Source: Phycisphaeraceae bacterium
GTDB taxonomy: Bacteria > Planctomycetota > Phycisphaerae > Phycisphaerales > Phycisphaeraceae
Length of the DNA stretch: 5,241 bases
NCBI GenBank assembly: GCA_020851395.1
Contig: JADZCW010000043.1
Coordinates: forward strand, 1-5,241
Reading direction: 5' to 3'
The position numbers were made by a program, and so were the translations under genes. Below are positions 1 to 5,241 of the stretch, in pieces (position 1 is the first letter of the stretch; every line of letters begins with the position of its first letter). Below the pieces are notes generated by a model. That model did no database searches and was not told the DNA's origin. It worked only from the letters and a program-made list of their open reading frames with translations.

Positions 1-1016
1 CGCTGCCGCGGCCGATCAAGTGGTTCTGCGTGCCCAACTGCTTCCGGGCGGAGCGGCCGCAGCGGGGGCGGTCGCGCGAGTTCCTGCAGTGGAACGCGGA
101 CATCATCGGGAGCGATTCGCCGCTGGCGGATGCCGAGTGCATCTTCACGCTGGTGGACCTGATGGCGGAGCTGGGGCTTCGGCCGGATCAGGTCAAGGTC
201 AAGATCAGCCACCGGCAGACGGTCAAGCACATCCTGTCGCGCCTGGGGGTGGCCGAGGGGCGGATGCTCGCGGCGTTCGAGCTCTTGGACCGGCGGGACA
301 AGCTCGAGCCGGAGGAATTCGCGGGCGAGGCGGCGAAGCTGGGGCTCGAGCGCGAGAGGGTCGAGCGATTCGAGCAGGTCTGCCGGCGGAAGTTCCCCGC
401 TGACGAGCTTGAGCACCTGTCGCGGGCGATCGGGATGGACAGCCCGCTCGAGGACCTGATGACGCTGCACGACCAGCTCGCGGCGTTCGGGATCCTGCCG
501 TGGTGCGAGTACGACCTGGGGATCGTGCGCGGGCTGGCGTATTACACGGGGACGGTGTTCGAGATCCACGAGGTCAGCGGGGCGGAGCGGGCGATCGCGG
601 GCGGGGGGCGGTACGACAAGCTGATCGAGCTGTTCGGCGGGCCCTCGATGCCTGCGGTGGGGTTCGGGATGGGCGACGTGGTGCTGTCGAACGTGCTGTT
701 CGACAAGGGGCTGATCCCGGCGGAGATCGCGCCGGGGCCGGACGCGTTCGTGGTGTCGATGAGCGACGCGGGGCAGGCGGCGCTGCCGGGTGTGGCGGCG
801 GGCCTGCGGCGGGCGGGCGTGCACGCGCGGTTCAGCTACAAGACGTCGCGCAACCTGGGCAAACTGCTCAAGGAGGCCAGCGCGGCCAGGGCCCGCGTGG
901 CGGTGATCCTCGACGACAACGTCACGCAGGGGCGTGTGAGCGTGAAGGACCTGGGCACGGGTGATCAGCGCGAGGTGGCGGTGAAGGACCTCGTCTTGGC
1001 CTTGCGGACTCCCTGA
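1..1016 (+). CDS. hisS: Histidyl-tRNA synthetase, 5'-truncated by the window edge
   Basis: This cytoplasmic class II synthetase charges tRNA-His with histidine using ATP. The first full codon is at 3 and the frame is already open, so the true start and motif 1 lie upstream; 337 codons are visible against a usual total of about 420-480. In order one sees motif 2 (FRAERPQRGRSREFLQWN, nt 42-95), an insertion segment, the histidine-binding element RGLAYYTGTVFE (nt 528-563), the glycine-rich AGGGRYDKL strand (nt 597-623), motif 3 (GFGMGDVVL, nt 660-686) and a C-terminal anticodon-binding domain from about nt 740. Two positions depart from the common pattern: the element usually written RGLDYY reads RGLAYY, and motif 3 lacks its arginine. 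From memory, plant organellar-type HisRS share both traits, so this is probably a functional divergent clade and not a decayed gene. A HisZ-like paralogue is less likely because the anticodon-binding domain is present. recO follows 36 bases after the stop. Confidence 0.95.
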   Translation, partial: LPRPIKWFCVPNCFRAERPQRGRSREFLQWNADIIGSDSPLADAECIFTLVDLMAELGLRPDQVKVKISHRQTVKHILSRLGVAEGRMLAAFELLDRRDKLEPEEFAGEAAKLGLERERVERFEQVCRRKFPADELEHLSRAIGMDSPLEDLMTLHDQLAAFGILPWCEYDLGIVRGLAYYTGTVFEIHEVSGAERAIAGGGRYDKLIELFGGPSMPAVGFGMGDVVLSNVLFDKGLIPAEIAPGPDAFVVSMSDAGQAALPGVAAGLRRAGVHARFSYKTSRNLGKLLKEASAARARVAVILDDNVTQGRVSVKDLGTGDQREVAVKDLVLALRTP

Positions 1017-1052
1017 ATTCTTCCTGCTCGCTTGCGGGGGCACAGGTGGGCC

Positions 1053-1862
1053 ATGCCGCGATTCAAGGATCAGGCGATCTGCGTGCGGCGGATGGACTGG
1101 TCGGAGACCAGCGAGTTGGTCACGCTGCTGACGGCGGAACACGGGCTGGTGCGGGGGCTGGCCAAGGGCTCGAAGCGGATGAGCCCGGGGAGCGTGGCGA
1201 AATTCTCGGGGGGGATCGAGCTGTTAACGCTGGGGCAGGTGCTCGGGAGCCTGCGCAGCGCCCAGGAACTGGCGAACATTACCGAGTGGGATTTGCAGGA
1301 GCCCTACCGCGGGCTGCGGCTGGATTGGGCGGCGCAGCAGACGTCGCTGTACGCGGCGGACCTGGTCAGCTCGCTGCTGGCTGAGCATGACCCGCACCCG
1401 GTGAGTTATGAGGCGATGAGGGCGTTTCTCGACGGGCTGACAACGAAGTCGGCCGCGAGTCGGGAAGAGGTATTGGCGTTGTTCCAGTGGCGATTGTTGA
1501 CGGACACGGGGTATCAGCCAGTGATCGACCGCGACGCGCGGACGGGACAGGCGCTGTCCGTGGCCGAGGCATACTGGTTCGACCCGCAGGCGGGGGGCTT
1601 CGCCGCGAGGGGGGACAACGCCGGTGAGGGTACGGACATGCGGGGGGTGGGGCCGTGGCGCGTACGTGCGGAGACATTGACCGCGATGCGGGCGGTGGCG
1701 TTGCAGGCGGGGGATCTGAATGGCTCATCGAACCCGAACCCTGTGCCACGCGCCCATGATCCCGCGACGCTCGGGCGGGTGAATCGGCTGCTGTGCGTGT
1801 ACGTGCGGAGCATCGTGGATCGGGCGCTGCCGACGATGGGGTATGTGTTGGGGGAGGGGTGA
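1053..1862 (+). CDS. recO: DNA repair protein RecO
   Basis: RecO works with RecR (and RecF) to load RecA on single-stranded DNA covered by SSB, in recombinational gap repair. The protein has 269 residues, within the usual 230-280. The N-terminal OB-fold signature is clear: FKDQAICVRRMDWSETSELV at residues 4-23, then LTAEHGLVRGLAKGSKR at 26-42. A helical core follows, and the C-terminal segment (residues 240-260) has the expected helix. I chose the ATG at 1053 because it puts the conserved region at the N-terminus and has AGGTGG at 1044-1049 just upstream. A TTG at 1032 would add seven residues with no family match. The four cysteines that bind zinc in many RecO proteins appear replaced by D161, T164, A185 and D188, as in zinc-less RecO such as that of E. 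coli. Codon use is somewhat more mixed than in hisS. The gene probably shares a transcript with hisS. Confidence 0.9.
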   Translation: MPRFKDQAICVRRMDWSETSELVTLLTAEHGLVRGLAKGSKRMSPGSVAKFSGGIELLTLGQVLGSLRSAQELANITEWDLQEPYRGLRLDWAAQQTSLYAADLVSSLLAEHDPHPVSYEAMRAFLDGLTTKSAASREEVLALFQWRLLTDTGYQPVIDRDARTGQALSVAEAYWFDPQAGGFAARGDNAGEGTDMRGVGPWRVRAETLTAMRAVALQAGDLNGSSNPNPVPRAHDPATLGRVNRLLCVYVRSIVDRALPTMGYVLGEG

Positions 1863-1863
1863 A

Positions 1864-1892
1864 ACGGTCTGCGGGCTTACGCCCGCGACTGT
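1864..1892. terminator. GC-rich hairpin between convergent genes; possible two-way terminator or REP-like palindrome
   Basis: GCGGGC at 1871-1876 pairs perfectly with GCCCGC at 1881-1886 around the loop TTAC. After one bulged T (1870) the stem continues with ACGGTC (1864-1869) against GACTGT (1887-1892), including one G-U pair, giving about 12 paired positions. It starts two bases after the recO stop and ends 20 bases before the stop of the facing gene, the usual place for a shared terminator. Neither side has a run of T: the plus-strand flank is a purine tract (AAGGAGGGGGGG). Read on the minus strand, the same flank is a C-rich stretch ahead of the hairpin, which would suit Rho. The core palindrome resembles short dispersed palindromes that I recall from planctomycete genomes, so a repetitive element is an alternative. 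Confidence 0.5.
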
Positions 1893-1912
1893 GAAGGAGG
1901 GGGGGATCGGTG

Positions 1913-2422
1913 TCAGGGGGCGCCCTCGATGCGTTGGACGTAGAAGCTCGAGTCGGTGGCGCGGGGGCCGACCATGTGCCAGGAGAGTGGGAAGCGGGGC
2001 TTGGCCGAGGCGTAGGCCTCGAAGATGCGTCGTCCCCAGTTGTACTGCTGCTCGATGTTGCGTTCGACCTTGGCGGTATCGGTCGAGGGGATGAACTCGC
2101 AGGTGGTGTAGTTCCAGTTGGGGTCGACGCGGACGAGCAGGTGTCCCTCGGACCAGTCGATGGGGTAGCCGTGGACGTATCCCTCGCCGGTGCCGGGGGT
2201 GTGGAACCAGAAGCAGAGGTAGCGGTCCTTGTCGGCGGTGGAGGTGTCCTGGGTGCCGCCGACGAGCAGACGCGCGTGCGAGACGCGGACGGGGACGACG
2301 CCCAGGCGCTTGCGGGCGATCCAGACCTGCCGGCTTTGAACGTCGTAAAGGCCGACGTGGGCGTAGTCCACGCGGACCTTGTCGGAACAGTAGCGGGTGT
2401 TGATCTTGCGATCGGCGGGCAC
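1913..2422 (-). CDS. Uncharacterised aromatic-rich protein, 169 aa
   Basis: I do not recognise the family. The case for a real gene is the composition: balanced residues with six Trp and ten Tyr, well-formed blocks such as DKDRYLCFWFHTPGTGEGYV (residues 64-83) and DWSEGHLLVRVDPNWNY (89-105), and nearly every codon ending in C or G. The overlapping plus-strand frame encodes a low-complexity V/G/A/D string typical of a shadow. No signal peptide, membrane segment or known motif is visible. The central part (about 28-110) looks beta-rich; 113-140 looks helical (DTAKVERNIEQQYNWGRRIF). It is probably soluble and cytoplasmic. GTG at 2422 is the most upstream start in the frame, because the codons from there to a stop at 2584 contain no ATG, GTG or TTG. 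It lacks a Shine-Dalgarno sequence; an in-frame GTG 17 codons later has AAGG five bases upstream and could be the true start. The gene converges on recO and diverges from the next block. Confidence 0.75.
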   Translation of the reverse strand: MPADRKINTRYCSDKVRVDYAHVGLYDVQSRQVWIARKRLGVVPVRVSHARLLVGGTQDTSTADKDRYLCFWFHTPGTGEGYVHGYPIDWSEGHLLVRVDPNWNYTTCEFIPSTDTAKVERNIEQQYNWGRRIFEAYASAKPRFPLSWHMVGPRATDSSFYVQRIEGAP

Positions 2423-2499
2423 GGGAGAGGAACTTACCGCAAAGCGTGGCGGAGGTCCAAAGAGGACCGGGCGGTGGTAAGGGCGGTGCGGACGCGGGT

Positions 2500-2529
2500 T
2501 TGGCGGGCGGCGGAGCGGGCGATTATCGT
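2500..2529 (+). promoter_or_regulatory. Weak candidate sigma-70-type promoter for the 2584 block
   Basis: TTGGCG at 2500-2505 and TATCGT at 2524-2529 each match the vegetative consensus at four of six positions and are 18 bases apart, about 55 bases before the ATG at 2584. In DNA this G+C-rich, such a match can arise by chance. It is listed mainly because it overlaps the only A/T-richer patch in the gap and is correctly placed. Confidence 0.2.
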
Positions 2530-2569
2530 ATGGGACCGGCGTCGCGGACGACGGCGTGATTTTCTGGAT

Positions 2570-2576
2570 GAGGAAG
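2570..2576 (+). promoter_or_regulatory. Ribosome binding site deciding the start at 2584
   Basis: GAGGAAG lies seven bases ahead of the ATG at 2584. The alternative in-frame ATG at 2605 has no comparable site, so this sequence settles the start. Confidence 0.6.
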
Positions 2577-2583
2577 CGGTTTT

Positions 2584-3000
2584 ATGGCAACCGGATCAGC
2601 GGACATGACGAGCGACCTGGTGCGCGGCCGGCTGGAGGGCCAGGCGGCGGGGATGATCGAACTGGCCTTGCCGGGGACGGACTACCGGCTGTCGCTGGCG
2701 ACGTCGGGGGAAGTTAAGGCCGACGCGGTGGGGCAGGTGTCGGGGCGCGTCCGGGCGCGGGCGAGGCGGGTGGACGTGATCCGGGCGGGCGGGCGGTACG
2801 TTGAGCCCGTGTTCGGCCGGCCCCGGCGGTTGCAGGGGTCGGTGGTGGCGGTGGACGCGGGGGTGAACACGATCACGGTCTACTGCGGCTGCCCGTTCAT
2901 CTGTGAGCTGACGTCGCCGGGGCAGCGGGCGGAGAAGTTCGAGGTGGGGCAGATGGTGAGTTTTGACGTCGAGCGGGGGGCGCGGTTCGAGGTCGCCTGA
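2584..3000 (+). CDS. Uncharacterised small beta-rich protein with an apparent internal repeat, 138 aa
   Basis: I cannot assign a family. The protein has no signal peptide or membrane segment. Alternating hydrophobic residues with Gly turns suggest small beta-barrels of OB or TOBE/PilZ type, an inference from pattern only. Two halves appear related: residues 15-65 and 82-137 each begin RL(E/Q)G, have G-x-x-(Y/F) followed by a strand and a Ser/Thr-Gly turn (31-42 and 102-113), then VGQ(V/M) and a final strand ending (D/E)V. A basic linker (66-81, with FGRPRR) separates them. The second half carries C101, C103 and C107 (CGCPFIC), which might bind metal or be incidental. A good ribosome binding site supports the ATG at 2584. 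The stop is 32 bases before the UDP-glucuronate decarboxylase start, so it probably heads that operon. The absence of enzyme motifs suggests a binding or regulatory role, but that is a guess. Confidence 0.75.
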   Translation: MATGSADMTSDLVRGRLEGQAAGMIELALPGTDYRLSLATSGEVKADAVGQVSGRVRARARRVDVIRAGGRYVEPVFGRPRRLQGSVVAVDAGVNTITVYCGCPFICELTSPGQRAEKFEVGQMVSFDVERGARFEVA

Positions 3001-3032
3001 TTGACGAGGCGGGGGCGGAAAGGGATTGACGA

Positions 3033-4037
3033 ATGGCTGAAGCGATCAAACGCATCCTGGTGACGGGCGGGGCGGGGTTTCTCGGGTCGCACCTGTGCGA
3101 GCGGCTGGTGGCCCAGGGGCACGACGTGATCTGCCTCGACAATTTCTTCACCAGCCAGAAGAGCAACGTCACGCATTTGTTGGACAAGCCCAACTTCGAG
3201 CTGCTGCGGCATGACGTGACGCACCCGATCTTTCTGGAGGTGGACCAGATCTACAACCTGGCCTGCCCGGCCTCGCCGGTGCATTACCAGTTCAACCCCA
3301 TCAAGACGATCAAGACGTCGGTGATGGGGGCGATCAACGTGCTGGGGATGGCCAAGCGGACGCACGCGAAGGTGCTCCAGGCGTCGACGAGCGAGATCTA
3401 CGGCGATCCGGACGTGCACCCGCAGCCCGAGAGCTACCGGGGCAGCGTGAATCCGATCGGGCCGCGGGCGTGCTACGACGAGGGCAAGCGGTGCGCGGAG
3501 ACGTTGTTCTTCGATTATCACCGGTCGAACGGGGTGAACATCCGGGTGGTGCGGATTTTCAATACGTACGGGCCGCGGATGCACCCGTATGATGGTCGAG
3601 TGGTGTCGAATCTGATCCTGCAGGCGTTGGGGGGGGAGGACCTGACGATCTACGGGGACGGCTCGCAGACGCGGAGCTTCTGCTACGTGGACGACCTGAT
3701 CGAGGGGATCATCCGGATGATGAATGGGCCGGATGATTTCATCGGGCCGGTAAACCTCGGCAATACCGATGAGTTTACGATTCGGCAACTGGCGGAGATG
3801 ATCCTGGAATTGATCGGGTCCAGGGTCAGGATCGTATCGCTGCCGCCGGTGGCGGATGATCCGACGCAGCGCAAGCCGGACATCGCGCTGGCGAGGGCGA
3901 AGCTGGGATGGGAGCCGAGGGTGAAGCTGCGGGACGGGCTGGCCAGGACGATCGAGTATTTCCGGGGGCTGGACCTTAGTCAGTACCGCCGGCCGACGCA
4001 GCGGACGAGCCCGGTGATCGCGTCGTCGGCCCATTGA
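3033..4037 (+). CDS. uxs: UDP-glucuronate decarboxylase (UDP-xylose synthase) family, NAD-dependent extended SDR
   Basis: The family converts UDP-glucuronate to UDP-xylose and CO2 with tightly held NAD+, supplying xylose for polysaccharides and glycoproteins. The protein has 334 residues, close to soluble bacterial members (about 310-320), and no N-terminal membrane anchor. Visible in order: the Rossmann motif GGAGFLGSHL (12-21), acidic D36 for the NAD ribose, the family-typical LACPASPVHYQ-NP block (76-89), STSEIYGDP (118-126) with T119 and E121, and NPIGPRACYDEGKR (140-153) with catalytic Y148 and K152. Then come RIFNTYGPRM, the SQTRSFCYVDD sugar-nucleotide segment and the C-terminal KLGWEP block. 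The CPASP and PRACYDEGKR blocks separate this group from dTDP-glucose 4,6-dehydratase and UDP-galactose 4-epimerase. The 15-residue C-terminal tail is low in structure. AAGGGA (3020-3025) precedes the ATG by seven bases. Close spacing with both neighbours indicates an operon. Confidence 0.9.
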   Translation: MAEAIKRILVTGGAGFLGSHLCERLVAQGHDVICLDNFFTSQKSNVTHLLDKPNFELLRHDVTHPIFLEVDQIYNLACPASPVHYQFNPIKTIKTSVMGAINVLGMAKRTHAKVLQASTSEIYGDPDVHPQPESYRGSVNPIGPRACYDEGKRCAETLFFDYHRSNGVNIRVVRIFNTYGPRMHPYDGRVVSNLILQALGGEDLTIYGDGSQTRSFCYVDDLIEGIIRMMNGPDDFIGPVNLGNTDEFTIRQLAEMILELIGSRVRIVSLPPVADDPTQRKPDIALARAKLGWEPRVKLRDGLARTIEYFRGLDLSQYRRPTQRTSPVIASSAH

Positions 4038-4040
4038 GGA
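4036..4040 (+). promoter_or_regulatory. Ribosome binding site overlapping the uxs stop codon
   Basis: GAGGA at 4036-4040 shares two bases with the uxs stop TGA (4035-4037) and sits nine bases before the ATG at 4050. The arrangement suggests that ribosomes ending on uxs re-initiate on the dehydrogenase gene. Confidence 0.55.
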
Positions 4041-4049
4041 TGCACAATC

Positions 4050-4919
4050 ATGGCCAAACGTGAGCAGTGGTTTGACCTGTCTGGGAAGGTGGCGGTGGTG
4101 ACCGGCGGCGCCAGCGGGCTGGGGTACGCCATCGCTCGGGCGCTAGTATTGCACGGGGCGAAGGTGCTGATCGGTTCGCGGACGACGGACAAGGTCGAGG
4201 CGGCGGTCAAGCAGCTACGGCGCGAGACGGAGACGGACGCGGCCGACAGCAGCTCGCCGGTGGTGGCGGGCGTGGGGCTGGACGTGACGAACGAGGCGAG
4301 CGTGGCCAAGGCCATGCAGCGGGCGATGGACCACTTCGGCCGGCTGGACGTGCTGGTGAACTCGGCGGGGGTGATGCTGCGCAAGCCGACATTCGAGCTC
4401 GAGCCGGCGGACTTCAACCGGATCTATGACACGCACGTCACGGGATCACTGCGCTGCGCCCAGGCAGCGGGTCACCTGATGCGCGAGCAGCACGCGGGGT
4501 GCATCATCAATCTCGCGTCGATCAGTTCGTTCGTGGACCTGATCGAGGTGGCGGCTTACGCGGCGGCGAAGAACGCGGTGTTGGGACTGACGCGGTCGCT
4601 GGCCAACGAGTGGGCCAAGCACGGGATCCGGACCAACGCGATCGCTCCGGGGTTCATCCCGACGGAGATCAACCGGTCGATGATCGAGAAGACGGATCGC
4701 GGCCGACGGATCCTTGAGCACACGCCGATGGCGAGGTTCGGGGAGGGCAAGGAGATCGCGGGGGCGGCGGTGTTCCTGGCCAGCCCGGCGGCGAGCTTCA
4801 TCAACGGGCACACGCTGGTGGTCGATGGGGGGTACATGGCCAGCGGGATCGGGGACAGCGTGGCGTGGTGGACCGGAAGTGGATCGCCGCAGGTACAACA
4901 GCAGCAAATGCAGCAGTGA
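4050..4919 (+). CDS. Classical short-chain dehydrogenase/reductase, sugar or polyol type by resemblance
   Basis: This is an NAD(P)-dependent oxidoreductase of the classical SDR family, 289 residues, presumably cytosolic. Visible features are the cofactor loop TGGASGLG (18-25), NSAG (104-107), catalytic S157, Y170 and K174 (YAAAK), the PGFIPTE segment (about 205-211) and the C-terminal FINGHTLVVDGGYMASGI. The S43-R44 pair after the second strand favours NADP(H). The overall pattern, especially TPMARFGEGKEIAGAAVFLAS, resembles gluconate 5-dehydrogenase and 2-deoxygluconate 3-dehydrogenase types; FabG-like acyl reductases are an alternative, and the substrate cannot be fixed. Two oddities: the Asn of the SDR catalytic tetrad aligns with H129, and about 22 residues extend beyond the usual end, finishing in a Gln-rich tail. 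The start follows uxs by 12 bases with a ribosome binding site overlapping the uxs stop, so a linked role in sugar conversion is plausible but unproven. Confidence 0.9.
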   Translation: MAKREQWFDLSGKVAVVTGGASGLGYAIARALVLHGAKVLIGSRTTDKVEAAVKQLRRETETDAADSSSPVVAGVGLDVTNEASVAKAMQRAMDHFGRLDVLVNSAGVMLRKPTFELEPADFNRIYDTHVTGSLRCAQAAGHLMREQHAGCIINLASISSFVDLIEVAAYAAAKNAVLGLTRSLANEWAKHGIRTNAIAPGFIPTEINRSMIEKTDRGRRILEHTPMARFGEGKEIAGAAVFLASPAASFINGHTLVVDGGYMASGIGDSVAWWTGSGSPQVQQQQMQQ

Positions 4920-4966
4920 CAGTGTGGTGAGAGTGGGATTCCGTCTTGGCGGCGCCTAGGATCAGG

Positions 4967-4972
4967 GGAGGG
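4967..4972 (+). promoter_or_regulatory. Ribosome binding site for the pterin dehydratase gene
   Basis: GGAGGG seven bases before the ATG at 4980 is the strongest Shine-Dalgarno match in the window. It favours this start over the in-frame ATG at 5001. Confidence 0.65.
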
Positions 4973-4979
4973 CCAAGTC

Positions 4980-5241
4980 ATGGCGGAGGTTCTGACATCG
5001 ATGCAGATCAAGGAGGCGCTGCGTGAGCTGCCGGGGTGGGCGCACGAGGGCGAGGGGCTGGTCAAGACGTTCAAGTTCAAGAATTTCCGCGAGGCGCTGA
5101 GCTTCATCGTGCGCGTGGGGCTCGAGGCGGAGGCGATCAACCACCACCCGGACCTCCGCAATGTCTACAACAGCGTGCGGATCGCGCTGAGCACGCACGA
5201 CGCGGGTGGGAAGGTGACGGGCATGGACGTGGCGTTGGCCC
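4980..5241 (+). CDS. phhB: Pterin-4a-carbinolamine dehydratase, 3'-truncated by the window edge
   Basis: The family dehydrates 4a-hydroxytetrahydropterin to quinonoid dihydropterin, recycling the cofactor of aromatic amino acid hydroxylases; bacterial members also occur without a hydroxylase and may serve molybdopterin or other pterin pathways. The visible 87 codons begin MAEVLTSMQI and contain the whole family signature: E51-x3-H55-H56-P57, Y63 five residues later, H73 after nine more, and D83. The residues before it (WAHEGEGLVKTFKFKNFREA, 20-39) match the usual first strands. The family is about 95-115 residues long, so only a short C-terminal piece should be missing. The reading frame has no stop before the window end. 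It starts 60 bases after the dehydrogenase stop, so it may share that transcript or have its own promoter. The family call is firm; the gene symbol is by family only. Confidence 0.9.
   Translation, partial: MAEVLTSMQIKEALRELPGWAHEGEGLVKTFKFKNFREALSFIVRVGLEAEAINHHPDLRNVYNSVRIALSTHDAGGKVTGMDVALA

Larger units (their letters stand above)
2423..2583. other. Intergenic gap between divergent genes, about 160 bases
   Basis: This stretch must hold the promoters for the minus-strand gene and for the block starting at 2584. It is slightly less G-rich near its right end (GATTATCGTATGG around 2521-2533). The minus-strand frame stays open across it but has no start codon and would encode a Pro/Arg-rich string, which looks non-coding. 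I see no strong operator palindrome or RNA gene. Confidence 0.5.

Noticed and set aside
20..403. Alternative-frame plus-strand ORF inside hisS
   Set aside because: It is Gly/Ala/Arg-rich and overlaps clear HisRS motif 2 in the true frame.
1850..1920. Four G-tracts on the plus strand around the recO end as a G-quadruplex
   Set aside because: One loop would be about 39 bases and contains the stable hairpin; G-runs are common across this G-rich strand.
2423..2581. N-terminal extension of the minus-strand gene up to the stop at 2584
   Set aside because: The frame is open but has no ATG, GTG or TTG, and the translation is a Pro/Arg-rich string unlike the rest of the protein.
1910..2608. Plus-strand open frame of 232 codons opposite the unknown minus-strand gene
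   Set aside because: Its translation is a low-complexity V/G/A/D string with few aromatics, as expected for the complement of a C-ending-codon gene; the minus-strand product is far more protein-like.
2880..4034. Minus-strand open frame of 384 codons opposite uxs
   Set aside because: It is rich in His, Arg, Pro and Val and mirrors the conserved uxs coding frame; it is an artefact of high G+C.
4934..4962. TAGGAT at 4957-4962 as a -10 box for the pterin dehydratase gene
   Set aside because: No acceptable -35 element lies at the right distance, and read-through from the dehydrogenase gene is equally possible.
4556..5161. Minus-strand frame of about 200 codons spanning the dehydrogenase and the pterin dehydratase start
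   Set aside because: It crosses two well-supported plus-strand genes and shows Ser/Pro/Cys-rich composition with no recognisable motif.
1..5241. A novel multi-gene defence, mobile or biosynthetic system
   Set aside because: Most genes belong to well-known families with ordinary operon spacing. There are no transposase, integrase, nuclease or toxin motifs, no direct-repeat arrays and no tRNA attachment site.

Overview
The window is G+C-rich DNA, roughly two thirds G+C, from a bacterial chromosome. It carries ordinary housekeeping and sugar-metabolism genes plus two small unrecognised genes. There is no sign of a mobile element, CRISPR array, tRNA or rRNA. The gene content, the type of histidyl-tRNA synthetase and a short palindrome between genes fit a planctomycete-like bacterium, perhaps of the Phycisphaerae. 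That placement is an inference from memory of related proteins and has not been tested.

Layout from left to right: the 3' part of hisS (window start to 1016) and recO (1053-1862) run on the plus strand and look co-transcribed. A perfect GC-rich hairpin (about 1864-1892) sits in the 50-base gap between recO and a convergent minus-strand gene (1913-2422) for an aromatic-rich protein of unknown function. A gap of about 160 bases (2423-2583) separates the divergent starts of that gene and of a plus-strand block. The block begins with a small all-beta-looking protein (2584-3000), followed after 32 bases by a UDP-glucuronate decarboxylase-like gene (uxs, 3033-4037) and after 12 bases by a classical short-chain dehydrogenase (4050-4919). 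After a further 60 bases comes the start of a pterin-4a-carbinolamine dehydratase gene (4980 onward), cut by the window end.

The uxs and dehydrogenase genes are tightly spaced, with the ribosome binding site of the second overlapping the stop of the first, so they are probably translated together. Decarboxylation of UDP-glucuronate to UDP-xylose by the first would feed cell-surface polysaccharide or glycoprotein. The dehydrogenase substrate cannot be read from the sequence. hisS and recO are translation and DNA-repair genes with no evident link to the sugar genes.

The points most worth a second look are the HisRS, which lacks the usual class II motif 3 arginine; the orphan minus-strand gene; an apparent internal duplication in the small beta protein; the hairpin between the convergent genes; and a strong G-over-C bias of the plus strand that holds whichever strand is coding. 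I found no convincing new multi-gene system.
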